Positions 1 to 7,238 of a stretch of 15,371 nt of DNA are shown piece by piece. The stretch lies in the NCBI GenBank assembly GCA_964460605.1, contig CAYWPT010000020.1:1-15371 (forward strand), in the 5' to 3' direction. Numbering within the stretch: the first letter of the stretch is position 1; each line of letters starts with the position of its first letter. A program made the translations under genes and the position numbers. This stretch comes from CAYFJV01 sp964460605. Lineage in GTDB: Archaea; Nanobdellota; Nanobdellia; Woesearchaeales; GW2011-AR9. The notes under the pieces were generated by a model that was given only the letters and a program-made list of their open reading frames with translations, did no database searches and was not told the DNA's origin.

Positions 1-5
1 CTCTT

Positions 6-1340
6 ATGAAGATAGTACTCTTATCACCACCTGTATCTACACCTACAGTTATGCCTTATTCTTTGGCTATGATGAAGGGAGTTTTGAGTGCAAACTTGGA
101 TGAAGAAATTTTAGCAATAGATTTAAACGCTCAATTTCATCACAATGAATTCTCTGAGTATTACAATAGAATAAATGATTGCAATAAAGAGGAATATTTT
201 CAATTGTTAGAAGAATTTGTGAAAAAAACACGTTCAGTTTATCCAAATATTTCAAAAGATGTAATTAAAGGAGAAAAGCCACTTGGATTTGATAAAATTC
301 TCAAAACCATCCTAGGTAAAAAACCAGATTTAATTGCAATGAGCCTTACTTACAACTCACAGATATTCTATGCAAAAGCACTCATTGACTCACTAAAAGA
401 AAAAGGAATAAAAGTAGTTTTAGGAGGACCTGCGGATTATTCAAAAATTATGCAAGATACTCCTATACTTCCGAGTTTTGAACAATTAGTAACTTATCTT
501 GAAAGTTTAGGTGCAAAGAAAAAAGAGAAGGAAGAAACAATAGTAGATTATTCAGATTTCAAAAAAACCCACTATTTCACAAAAAACCTTATCTTCCCAA
601 TGAGAACATCTTCATCTTGCCCATACAAAAAATGTACCTTCTGTACACATCATGGAAATAGAAAATATGAATTTATGGATTTAAACTTGATTAAAAAAGC
701 AATAAAAGTAAACAATATGAAAAAAATTTGTTTTATTGATGATGATATCCCACCTTCAAGACTCAGAGAGATAGCAAAAGAGCTAAAAGAACTCAATGTC
801 GAATGGTGGTGCCAATTACGAGCGCTTAAACAGACAATTCCTTTATTTTTAGAATTATATCAAGCAGGTTTAAGATCAGTTGCATGGGGTGTAGAATCAG
901 GGAATCAAAGAGTATTAGACTATATGCAAAAAGGAACAAAAGTAGAAGATGTAGCATTGGTTCTTAGAGAAGCACACAAAGCAGGAATAAAAAACATGGC
1001 TTATATTTTATTTGGACTTCCTACAGAAACAGAAGCAGAATTTATGGACACAATAGTTTTTTTAGATACAAACAAGGAAAATATTGATCTAGTATCAGCA
1101 TCAGTCTTTGGTTTACAACAAGGATCAAAGATATTTACAAATCCTGAAGGCTTTGGAGTAAAAAGCATCCAATTACAAAAAAGAACTTATTTAGGCGATA
1201 AAATTTCTTACCAATCAGAATCTGGGTTAACTAATGAGCAAGCAAAAGCTCTAAAGAAAAAAATGAGAGCAAGACTAGATGCTATTAATTCTCTACCTAA
1301 AGTTATTGCTCATTGTAAAGAGCAAGTTTTGAACTACTAG
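6..1340 (+). CDS. B12-binding-like radical SAM protein of unknown substrate
   Basis: A 444-residue protein. The N-terminus MKIVLLSPP and the later VVLGGP (about 137-142) are the usual beginning and middle of the Rossmann-like cobalamin-binding domain found in class B radical SAM enzymes. The DxHxxG cobalamin-ligand motif is not visible, so B12 may not bind through the normal histidine. The iron-sulfur cysteines are C205, C210 and C213 in CPYKKCTFC, spaced CX4CX2C instead of the common CX3CX2C. GVESG and the later FGLPTET resemble the SAM-binding strands of the TIM-barrel core, so the domain looks complete. The start fits the family and lies five bases into the window, so its promoter is not visible. 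The gene is followed closely by a J-domain gene on the same strand that has its own TATA box. Family assignment is secure; the reaction cannot be read from the sequence. Confidence 0.85.
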   Translation: MKIVLLSPPVSTPTVMPYSLAMMKGVLSANLDEEILAIDLNAQFHHNEFSEYYNRINDCNKEEYFQLLEEFVKKTRSVYPNISKDVIKGEKPLGFDKILKTILGKKPDLIAMSLTYNSQIFYAKALIDSLKEKGIKVVLGGPADYSKIMQDTPILPSFEQLVTYLESLGAKKKEKEETIVDYSDFKKTHYFTKNLIFPMRTSSSCPYKKCTFCTHHGNRKYEFMDLNLIKKAIKVNNMKKICFIDDDIPPSRLREIAKELKELNVEWWCQLRALKQTIPLFLELYQAGLRSVAWGVESGNQRVLDYMQKGTKVEDVALVLREAHKAGIKNMAYILFGLPTETEAEFMDTIVFLDTNKENIDLVSASVFGLQQGSKIFTNPEGFGVKSIQLQKRTYLGDKISYQSESGLTNEQAKALKKKMRARLDAINSLPKVIAHCKEQVLNY

Positions 1341-1356
1341 TTTATCACAGGTAGTA

Positions 1357-1364
1357 TTATAAAA
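1357..1364 (+). promoter_or_regulatory. TATA box for the J-domain gene (leaderless)
   Basis: TTATAAAA is centred about 26 nt before the ATG at 1386, the spacing that gives a leaderless archaeal mRNA. No Shine-Dalgarno sequence precedes the start. Confidence 0.6.
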
Positions 1365-1385
1365 GAACTAGGAATTCACCTTAAA

Positions 1386-1916
1386 ATGATACAAGTTAAA
1401 GAGCATGAATTCAAAGAACTTACAGTGACTAGCTCAGCGAGTAGAAGAGCGGTCTTATTTCAAAACAATATTATTGCAGCTCTAAAAAAGTTAGGTCTTC
1501 ATGAAGATGATGTTGAAATTAAACTAGAACGTCTAGCAATTCGTAGAGCTCCTGCTTCAGCAGAATGGTATATGGATGGTTATTATTGTCATTTTTCTTA
1601 CTCAACTGCTAAAAATTTCTTACATAACTTGTACATTGTGTCAAAAGTAATTGAATTAGAAGTTGAAAATATCTTAGCAGAAAAACAAACACGAATTGAA
1701 TTTGCAGAAAAGTTTGCAGAAGAACAAGGAATTGAAAAGAGACGTAAACAAGCAAGAAAATTGTTAGGCGTCCCTTCAGATTGTATTGATTTAGATGTAA
1801 TTAATAGAGCGTATAAAAAGTTAGCAAAATCTCATCATCCTGATATGGGTGGAGATATGGAAACTTTTAAAGAAATTAATACTGCTCATAAGATTCTTAA
1901 GAAAGAATTAGAATAA
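1386..1916 (+). CDS. Small J-domain protein (C-terminal DnaJ-like domain)
   Basis: A 176-residue protein whose last 50 residues form a J domain. A helix around VINRAYKKLAKSHHPD carries the diagnostic HPD tripeptide at 151-153, followed by GGDMETFKEINTAHKIL, as in DnaJ helix III. J domains stimulate the ATPase of Hsp70 (DnaK). The J domain is at the C-terminus, and there is no G/F-rich linker or zinc-finger region, so this is a class III (type C) J protein. The N-terminal 110 residues are helical, include an aromatic patch (WYMDGYYCHFSYSTAKNF) and a charged segment rich in Glu and Lys, and presumably bind a client or partner; I do not recognise them. No DnaK or GrpE gene is in the window. J-domain assignment is firm; the role is unknown. 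Confidence 0.85.
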   Translation: MIQVKEHEFKELTVTSSASRRAVLFQNNIIAALKKLGLHEDDVEIKLERLAIRRAPASAEWYMDGYYCHFSYSTAKNFLHNLYIVSKVIELEVENILAEKQTRIEFAEKFAEEQGIEKRRKQARKLLGVPSDCIDLDVINRAYKKLAKSHHPDMGGDMETFKEINTAHKILKKELE

Positions 1917-1938
1917 AACACTTTTATTTTTTCGTTAC

Positions 1939-1947
1939 TTTTTTAAA
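1939..1947 (+). promoter_or_regulatory. TATA-like box for the transporter gene
   Basis: TTTTTTAAA is centred about 38 nt before the ATG at 1982. A transcript starting about 26 nt downstream would have a leader of roughly 12 nt that includes the GAGGTTG at 1971-1977. Confidence 0.45.
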
Positions 1948-1970
1948 CACTAAAATCTTCTTTTTGCATA

Positions 1971-1977
1971 GAGGTTG
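1971..1977 (+). promoter_or_regulatory. Shine-Dalgarno site deciding the 1982 start
   Basis: GAGGTTG lies 4 nt before ATG 1982 and contains GAGGT, complementary to the 16S 3' end. The same GAGGTTGT precedes the ATG at 13664. It makes ATG 1982 a better start than the in-frame TTG at 1964, which lies upstream of this site. Confidence 0.65.
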
Positions 1978-1981
1978 TAGT

Positions 1982-4315
1982 ATGGTTAAAATTCAAAGCA
2001 AATTAGATGGAACAATACAGTTATTAATCCCTCCTTCTTTAGTCATGCTTTTAGTAGTAACCATTATCGAACTTTTCTATGGTGTAGCAAGCTGGATGTC
2101 TATTCTGATTGATATTTTTGATATTTATGTAATTGCAATTTTTGCAACAGACTTACGTTTCAGATGGAAAGAAACACCACACTTTTTCCCTTTTGTGAAA
2201 AAACATATTTTAGATATTATTGCAACTATCCCATTTAATTTAATATTCTTAGGAATAGAAGGTTTAGTACTGATTAGAGCTTTAAGAGGTATTCGAATAA
2301 TTACTCAAGCTGCAAAGTTTGCACGTTTCGCAAGATATGGAAGACTCTTAAGATTAGTAAGGTTTGGTGCAAGAGCTCCAAGGTTTTTAAGAACAAGAAA
2401 ATATGTAAAGAAAGCAAAAATAAGAGAAGTACAACCACACGAGAAAGTTATGAAGAAAACTTTGAGTTTCAAAGTTATTCTTTTAATTACCATTAACTCA
2501 ATTATGGGTACTGGTATTTGGTTTTTGACTTCAGCTGGTGCTAAACATGCAGGTCCAGCTTCATTAGTTTCATGGGGAGTTTTATCATTAATTTCAATTT
2601 ATATTGCAATGTGTTTTGCAGAATTAACTTCAATGTTTCCTAAAGCAGGTGGAGTATATGAGTTCGCTAAACAATCTTATGGAAGGTTTTGGTCATTTGT
2701 AATAGGGTGGACTACATCTATTGCAGGATCAGTTACCATTGCTATGTTATTATTAGGAGCATTACAATATCTTATTCCAATCAAATATTCTTATACTTAC
2801 ATCCCAATCGCTATTGCTTTAATTTTAGCATTTAGCTTTGTTGCTTTTAGGGGTATGCAAACATCAACAGTGGTGCTTGTAACTTTTGCTTTAATCACAT
2901 TAACAGCAGTAATCGCAATTATCATACCAGGTTTTATCAATTTAGACCCTGGAAATTTTGATCCATTCTTTGTTTTCCCTACTATGAGTATTATTCTTGC
3001 AATCTTCTTTATTGCTGAGACTTTCTTTGGTTGGGAAAGTGCAATTTTTTTAGCAGCAAAAACGAAAAATCCTACAAAAGTAATGCCAAAAGCTTTGATA
3101 TATGGAACTGTAGTTATTGCTTTATTATCATTCTTATTAGCTTTCACTGCAATGGGAACCATTCCTTGGGATCAATACTCAGCATCAGTTGCTCCTTTAA
3201 AAGATTTAGGAGAAGTACACTTTGGAGCTGCAGGAGGAATTATCTTTGCAATCCTTATTTTTATTTCAGTTATTGGTGCAACAGCAGGATGGATTGTAAC
3301 AGCTCCAAGATTACTGATGTCCATTGCAGAAGATAAATTATTCTTCACACAATTTGCTCGCTTACATCCAAAACATAAAAGTCCTTATGTTTCAATAGCT
3401 TTTCAAGCCATAGTAGTTTCAATTTTAGTATTTGTTGGTGCAGGTTCGTATGAGACTTTGTTACACATGTTGATTCCATTAATTTTAGTAGTCTACTCTG
3501 CTATAATGCTCAGTGTTGTTATTTTGAGATTTAAGAGACCAAATATAAAAAGACCTTATAGTGTTCATTTTGGGAAAGTTGGTCCAATTTTAGTTGTTGC
3601 ATTTTTAGGATTCTTATTATATATGTTTATTAAAGAAACACATAGTGCATTGGATATTTTACGAATCTCAGCAGGATTAGTAGCTTTCGGTATCCCTGCC
3701 TACTTTGCTATAGAATTATTTTATGATAAAAGATATGTTACTATTAGACGTAACTTCATGGCTAAGATGAAACATAACATGCATAAGCTTCCACTCCCAA
3801 GAAGAACTTTTAACAGAATTAATTCATATGTTGGGCCTTTTAATGGGAAAACAAAAATAATGGTATACAATTCACCTTTAGGATCTTTTACTCAGGGTTT
3901 AGTAAAAAGCCATTTAAAATATGGTCATGTGCAAGTAGCTAATCAATCTAAAGAAGAATTAAAAGTCTTTAGAGAAAAAACAAAAGGTGCTAAGAAAGTT
4001 GATACTCATTTACTAAGAACATTAGCTATCCCTAAAAAGGCTAAGAAAGTTGATGTATTTATCTCTTTTAATGATTTAGGCCATGTAAAGAAAATTGAAG
4101 AATTTGTTCTCCAAGTAAAAAAGACTTTGAATAAAAGTGGAAAATTCTGTTTCTATAATAAGCACAGTGTTTTAAACATGACTCCAAACGCTTTAGAAGT
4201 AATGGAGAAAAAGGTTATGCTTAAGATATTTAAGAAAGCTGGTTTGAATACTAAGTATGTGAAAAGAAGAAAATTCTTGAAAACTGAAATTTACATTTAT
4301 GGTAAGAAAAAGTAA
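1982..4315 (+). CDS. Voltage-sensor-like / APC permease / methyltransferase-like fusion
   Basis: A 777-residue membrane protein in three parts. Residues 15-140 resemble a voltage-sensor domain: a helix near 18-34, an S2-like helix ending TDLRFR (57-61), an S3-like ILDIIATIPF (76-85), and an S4-like helix with arginines every third residue (R99, R102, R105), followed by a basic stretch with KxxRxxR and RxxRxxR. Residues 157-585 are a permease of the APC superfamily: the unwound TM1 motif MGTGIW (175-180), FPKAGGVYEF (219-228), NPTKVMPKA (363-371) and APRLLMSIAEDKLF (441-454). Residues 615-777 resemble the later half of a class I methyltransferase (KKVDVFISFNDLGHV, then a SGKFCFYNK strand), but the glycine-rich SAM loop is replaced by YNSPLGSFTQG, so activity is doubtful. 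No pore helices follow S4. Its likely job is uptake or exchange of amino acids or amines. The permease call is firm, the voltage-sensor call is good, and the tail is tentative. Confidence 0.8.
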   Translation: MVKIQSKLDGTIQLLIPPSLVMLLVVTIIELFYGVASWMSILIDIFDIYVIAIFATDLRFRWKETPHFFPFVKKHILDIIATIPFNLIFLGIEGLVLIRALRGIRIITQAAKFARFARYGRLLRLVRFGARAPRFLRTRKYVKKAKIREVQPHEKVMKKTLSFKVILLITINSIMGTGIWFLTSAGAKHAGPASLVSWGVLSLISIYIAMCFAELTSMFPKAGGVYEFAKQSYGRFWSFVIGWTTSIAGSVTIAMLLLGALQYLIPIKYSYTYIPIAIALILAFSFVAFRGMQTSTVVLVTFALITLTAVIAIIIPGFINLDPGNFDPFFVFPTMSIILAIFFIAETFFGWESAIFLAAKTKNPTKVMPKALIYGTVVIALLSFLLAFTAMGTIPWDQYSASVAPLKDLGEVHFGAAGGIIFAILIFISVIGATAGWIVTAPRLLMSIAEDKLFFTQFARLHPKHKSPYVSIAFQAIVVSILVFVGAGSYETLLHMLIPLILVVYSAIMLSVVILRFKRPNIKRPYSVHFGKVGPILVVAFLGFLLYMFIKETHSALDILRISAGLVAFGIPAYFAIELFYDKRYVTIRRNFMAKMKHNMHKLPLPRRTFNRINSYVGPFNGKTKIMVYNSPLGSFTQGLVKSHLKYGHVQVANQSKEELKVFREKTKGAKKVDTHLLRTLAIPKKAKKVDVFISFNDLGHVKKIEEFVLQVKKTLNKSGKFCFYNKHSVLNMTPNALEVMEKKVMLKIFKKAGLNTKYVKRRKFLKTEIYIYGKKK

Positions 4316-4326
4316 TTATAAAAAAA

Positions 4327-4752
4327 TTATAAATCTAAAGCCTTCATAATTTTATCAAGCTTTTGATTAATAATTTCAATTTCTTTAGAATAATCTCTTC
4401 CAGAATCACTTGGAGCGCTTATTTGGCTTCTACTATGTCGATCACTTGATCTACCACCTTTCTTGAAACACTTATCACAATAAACTGGTTTATCAGAGCT
4501 TGGTTTAAATGGTACTTCGCAATTGCATCCGCAACCATCACATACAACCTTTACTTTAGGTAATTCTCTTGCGCTTTTTCTAGGTCTGCCTCTGCCAGAA
4601 TCTCTTCTACCAGATGACCTGCTACCTCTTCCGCCTTTTTTATAGTTTTTACCCCTTTCAAATCTAGGTGTATCATCAGAGTCTCTTCTGTTTGAACGAT
4701 TATTATCTCTTAAACTATTACTTCTTTTGCTGCCTTTTCTAAATCCTGCCAT
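4327..4752 (-). CDS. Basic AT-hook and CxxC-x17-CxxC zinc-binding protein
   Basis: A 141-residue, very basic protein. Residues 1-62 are low-complexity, rich in Arg, Ser, Gly and Asp, and contain GRGRPRK (53-59), an AT-hook-like minor-groove-binding core. A compact zinc site follows: C71/C74 and C92/C95 with exactly 17 residues between the pairs, and a PFKPSSDKPVYC stretch matching the widespread CxxC-x17-CxxC domain family. Two extra cysteines (C76, C78) lie just after the first pair. The C-terminus (121-141) is a short amphipathic helix suited to oligomerisation. The composition suggests nucleic acid binding, perhaps chromatin or RNA, which is inference. The gene ends 11 nt from the convergent transporter gene. 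A TATA box 26 nt upstream implies a leaderless mRNA. Confidence 0.75.
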   Translation of the reverse strand: MAGFRKGSKRSNSLRDNNRSNRRDSDDTPRFERGKNYKKGGRGSRSSGRRDSGRGRPRKSARELPKVKVVCDGCGCNCEVPFKPSSDKPVYCDKCFKKGGRSSDRHSRSQISAPSDSGRDYSKEIEIINQKLDKIMKALDL

Positions 4753-4774
4753 AGTAGTTGAATAAAGTGATCTC

Positions 4775-4782
4775 TTTATAAA
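4775..4782 (-). promoter_or_regulatory. TATA box for the AT-hook/zinc protein
   Basis: TTTATAAA is centred 26-27 nt upstream of the start codon at 4752 on the minus strand. This indicates a leaderless transcript. Confidence 0.65.
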
Positions 4783-4810
4783 GCTATGCTCAATAAAAAG
4801 TAGTAAGCTA

Positions 4811-4818
4811 TTTATATC
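4811..4818 (+). promoter_or_regulatory. TATA box in front of the interrupted reading frame
   Basis: TTTATATC is centred about 25 nt before ATG 4839, the same geometry as the working leaderless genes here. Confidence 0.5.
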
Positions 4819-4838
4819 AGTCTTTATTTTTCTTCTTA

Positions 4839-4958
4839 ATGGATATTCAAGCTGATGAAATTAAGGCACATATCAAGAATCATTATGTCAAATCTGGCTT
4901 TTAGAGGGTGGATGGTTTACTTTTCGAAGTAAATTCCTATGCCATTAGTGTATTTTGA
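4839..4958 (+). pseudogene. Short protein gene broken by an amber codon
   Basis: From ATG 4839 the frame encodes 21 residues (MDIQADEIKAHIKN then HYVKSGF), meets TAG at 4902-4904, then continues protein-like for 17 codons (RVDGLLFEVNSYAISVF) to TGA at 4956. The amino acid composition on both sides looks like one soluble protein, and a single AAG-to-TAG or CAG-to-TAG change would explain the break. A TATA box sits 25 nt upstream. I do not recognise the family, and the missing C-terminal part is not found before nreA. Alternatives are a genuine 21-residue peptide gene or chance similarity to coding sequence. Confidence 0.4.
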
Positions 4959-4976
4959 AAAAAGGTCTCCACATTC

Positions 4977-4984
4977 TTTAAATA
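4977..4984 (+). promoter_or_regulatory. TATA box for nreA
   Basis: TTTAAATA is centred about 25 nt before ATG 5006. No Shine-Dalgarno sequence is present, so a leaderless mRNA is likely. Confidence 0.6.
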
Positions 4985-5005
4985 ATACTAAATTTTTTTT
5001 AATCA

Positions 5006-6205
5006 ATGAACATAAAGCGAGTAAAATACAAAGACATTGAACAAATACCTAAAATCAAGATTAAAACAGATTTTAAAGGACACTTTTTCGGCAGCTCTCC
5101 AGCACCATTCATTGGAAGATTTGGCTATCCTAAGGTAAATATTGGTGTACTCTCACCACAAATTACGGGAGATACTTCATATTACCATTCACCTAAAGAT
5201 TGGTCACAAAAGAAAGCACCCATAAGTGAAGTAGCAAACCTCCGTTATGGGTTAGTAAATTCTAGAATGCAGTGGAATATTAAGAAAGTACATCAACAAA
5301 ACAAATTCATGGACATTTGTCAAGAAGCTGGCATTACTACAAAAGCTATAGAACTTGAAGTTGATCTTGAAAAAACTCCACAAGTCTCCCAGAGAGCACA
5401 AAAAGAAATTATTCCTTTCGGTCCAGCTTCCACTGTAAAAAAAGCAAGAGTGACAGCAAATACAAAGGTAGATACTAGGATTGATAGGGTTGTGTCAGAC
5501 ACTGACCTCAAAGCAAACAAAGGTATCCTAAATTTATACAAAAAAGGCTTTCAAGAATCACAATTAAACAAAATTCTTTCAGTAGGTACTTTAGGCCTCA
5601 AAAAAAATAGAAAACTGGTGCCAACAAGATGGAGTATAACAGCAGTTGATGATACTGTAGGTAAACAACTCATAGAAGAAGTAAAACAACTTCCTACTGG
5701 AGACTTTGCAGCATACTTTGGTGGTGGCTGGGGTAACTACTATTTATTCCTCTTCTACCCAGATATTTGGTCATACGAACTATTTGAGACTTATATGTAC
5801 AAAGATGTAAACCCTTGGAGCAAAAATAATTATGTTTATTCAACAGATTATGAGAATTATAAGGGAAGAAAAAAGTATGCGGAAGAGACAGCAGGTGGTT
5901 ATTATGCTGCAAGACTCCCTATCCTAGAAAAAATGAAAACTCTCAAAAGACAACACTCTTGCTTAGCCTTAAGATTTATTACAAGTGAATACAATGTTCC
6001 TCTAGGCGTATGGGTCTGTAGAGAGGGTGCTCGAAATTCAGTAAAAACAAAAGGTTTGCGTTTCGATTCTGAGAAGTTGATGCTTGATTATGCAAGAACT
6101 CTCATTAAAAACAAATTTGGCTTCAACATTGATCTTCACCTCAAACAAAGTAAACTCTTAAAAAATAGAAAACAGCAATCTAAACTTACAAAATTCTTCA
6201 ATTAA
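5006..6205 (+). CDS. nreA: Archaeal DNA repair protein NreA with C-terminal PIP box
   Basis: A 399-residue protein matching the archaeal Nre family (DUF650/DUF651). Recognisable blocks are GSSPAPFIGRFGYP (29-42) followed by NIGVLSP, PTRWSITAVDDTVGK near the middle, and the Trp/Tyr-rich C-terminal half. It ends with QSKLTKFF (391-398), a textbook QxxLxxFF PCNA-interaction motif. Nre proteins act with PCNA and UvrABC in repair of DNA damage such as mitomycin C lesions, as known from haloarchaeal work. Many relatives carry an N-terminal cysteine zinc finger; this protein has none and begins about 28 residues before the first conserved block. The start is supported by a TATA box 25 nt upstream. 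The 3' end overlaps the convergent zinc-ribbon gene by 8 nt. Confidence 0.9.
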   Translation: MNIKRVKYKDIEQIPKIKIKTDFKGHFFGSSPAPFIGRFGYPKVNIGVLSPQITGDTSYYHSPKDWSQKKAPISEVANLRYGLVNSRMQWNIKKVHQQNKFMDICQEAGITTKAIELEVDLEKTPQVSQRAQKEIIPFGPASTVKKARVTANTKVDTRIDRVVSDTDLKANKGILNLYKKGFQESQLNKILSVGTLGLKKNRKLVPTRWSITAVDDTVGKQLIEEVKQLPTGDFAAYFGGGWGNYYLFLFYPDIWSYELFETYMYKDVNPWSKNNYVYSTDYENYKGRKKYAEETAGGYYAARLPILEKMKTLKRQHSCLALRFITSEYNVPLGVWVCREGARNSVKTKGLRFDSEKLMLDYARTLIKNKFGFNIDLHLKQSKLLKNRKQQSKLTKFFN

Positions 6206-6581
6206 AATATTCCCAATCATCAGTGGTAATCTCAATAACTTTCTTTCTTTTATAGCTATTAACACTTCTAGAATATTGAGAACTATCTTTCTTATCTTCT
6301 TTGCGAAAATCCTTCTCTAACATCATGGATTTCATTTCCATTGCTTTTGCAAAATTAATATTCCCACAATTGATGCAATGAAAATAGGGGCCAAATTTTC
6401 CCACTTTTTGCTCTAGCCAAGATTTACAAGTACATTTAATCACCTCAAGCTTAGACCCTTTATGGTTGCGACAAACATTCAAACCTTCTTTAGTTGTAGC
6501 TATAGCTATTTTACCACAGAAAGGACAATTAGAAGTTTTAGAAACCCCATATGTTCTCCTTCTCTGAAATCTAGGTGCCAT
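6198..6581 (-). CDS. Double zinc-ribbon protein resembling a topoisomerase C-terminal finger
   Basis: A 127-residue basic protein with two likely metal sites. The first is C19-x2-C22 with C37-x2-H40. The second is C50-x-C52 with C69-x2-C72, flanking SWLEQKVGKFGPYFHC, which resembles the GKFGxFxxC pattern of the C4 zinc fingers at the end of type IA topoisomerases. The N-terminus is Arg-rich, and the C-terminal 45 residues are polar, ending in an acidic DDWEYF. It probably binds nucleic acid; no catalytic domain is present. Its ATG follows the stop of the HAD nucleotidase gene by one base (TAAAATG on the coding strand), so the two are almost certainly co-transcribed and translationally coupled. 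The specific function is unknown. Confidence 0.7.
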   Translation of the reverse strand: MAPRFQRRRTYGVSKTSNCPFCGKIAIATTKEGLNVCRNHKGSKLEVIKCTCKSWLEQKVGKFGPYFHCINCGNINFAKAMEMKSMMLEKDFRKEDKKDSSQYSRSVNSYKRKKVIEITTDDWEYFN

Positions 6582-6582
6582 T

Positions 6583-7158
6583 TTACTTTAACTTCTCAAT
6601 AATCTCTGACCAAGAATTAACTCTTTCGATATTTTTCCCTAAACTACCAACCCGATTCCAAGGTCTATCCATAAGTAAAACCCTAATGCCATTTGAACCA
6701 CAATCCTCTGCATATTCTAGACAATCATCAATCAATAATTCAGCTCCTAATTGTTTGCAAAAAGAGCTTTTCTTTAACTGTTCCCCATGCTTTGACCAAT
6801 GATTTGCAAAATTTACACTTTCAAAAACTTCTGGAAAATGTTCATCAAGCCAAGCAATTGTAAGGTCGTGAATATCTGTGGTCCTTCCAGTAACTAAGAT
6901 TAGACTATGTTTTGAAGAAAGCTCAGTAATAGCTTCTTTTGCTCCAGGAACGACTGGAACTTTTTTAAAAGCTTCAGAATTATAAAACTCATAGGTGTTC
7001 TTTACAGTATCTTCATAAGTGCCACCTACAATTTCCCAAAGATTGAAATTAATAATGTCTTCAAATTTATACTCAGTGCTAGATTTCTCATTATAAAATT
7101 TTAAGTATGGCTCAAAAAAAGCACATAACACTTCATCCATATCTACTGCTATTTTCAT
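6583..7158 (-). CDS. HAD-family 5'(3')-deoxyribonucleotidase-like phosphatase (NT5C type)
   Basis: A 191-residue haloacid dehalogenase-fold protein of the NT5C (5'-nucleotidase, deoxy, cytosolic type C) family. Motif I is DMDEV with nucleophile D6 and general acid/base D8, motif II is the T90 of LVTGRT, motif III is K135 in FCKQLG, and motif IV is LIDD with D144 and D145. All catalytic residues are present and the length is normal. Family members dephosphorylate (deoxy)nucleoside monophosphates; the exact substrate is not readable. A TATA box 26 nt upstream implies a leaderless mRNA. It heads a two-gene operon with the zinc-ribbon protein and is divergent from the helical-protein gene at 7239. 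Confidence 0.85.
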   Translation of the reverse strand: MKIAVDMDEVLCAFFEPYLKFYNEKSSTEYKFEDIINFNLWEIVGGTYEDTVKNTYEFYNSEAFKKVPVVPGAKEAITELSSKHSLILVTGRTTDIHDLTIAWLDEHFPEVFESVNFANHWSKHGEQLKKSSFCKQLGAELLIDDCLEYAEDCGSNGIRVLLMDRPWNRVGSLGKNIERVNSWSEIIEKLK

Positions 7159-7180
7159 ATGAAAAGGACATCTGCTTCCA

Positions 7181-7186
7181 TATATA
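7181..7186 (-). promoter_or_regulatory. TATA box for the nucleotidase operon
   Basis: TATATA (within TATTATATATGG on the minus strand) is centred about 26 nt upstream of the start at 7158. Confidence 0.6.
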
Positions 7187-7208
7187 ATAATTACGATTTA
7201 GGAAAATC

Positions 7209-7215
7209 TTTTATA
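7209..7215 (+). promoter_or_regulatory. TATA box for the helical-protein gene
   Basis: TTTTATA is centred about 27 nt before ATG 7239, back to back with the minus-strand box at 7181-7186. Confidence 0.6.
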
Positions 7216-7238
7216 CCTCATTTTCTTAACAAGCTTAT

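Noticed and set aside
1964..1981. Longer transporter start at TTG 1964
   Set aside because: It adds MHRGCS upstream of the Shine-Dalgarno site that fits ATG 1982, so the later ATG is preferred.
2797..3162. Minus-strand 121-codon frame inside the transporter gene
   Set aside because: It lies wholly within the permease domain and its residues follow from antisense of hydrophobic codons.
3031..3336. Plus-strand 101-codon frame inside the transporter gene
   Set aside because: It is an out-of-frame shadow of the permease, rich in Ser, Cys and Phe, with no promoter.
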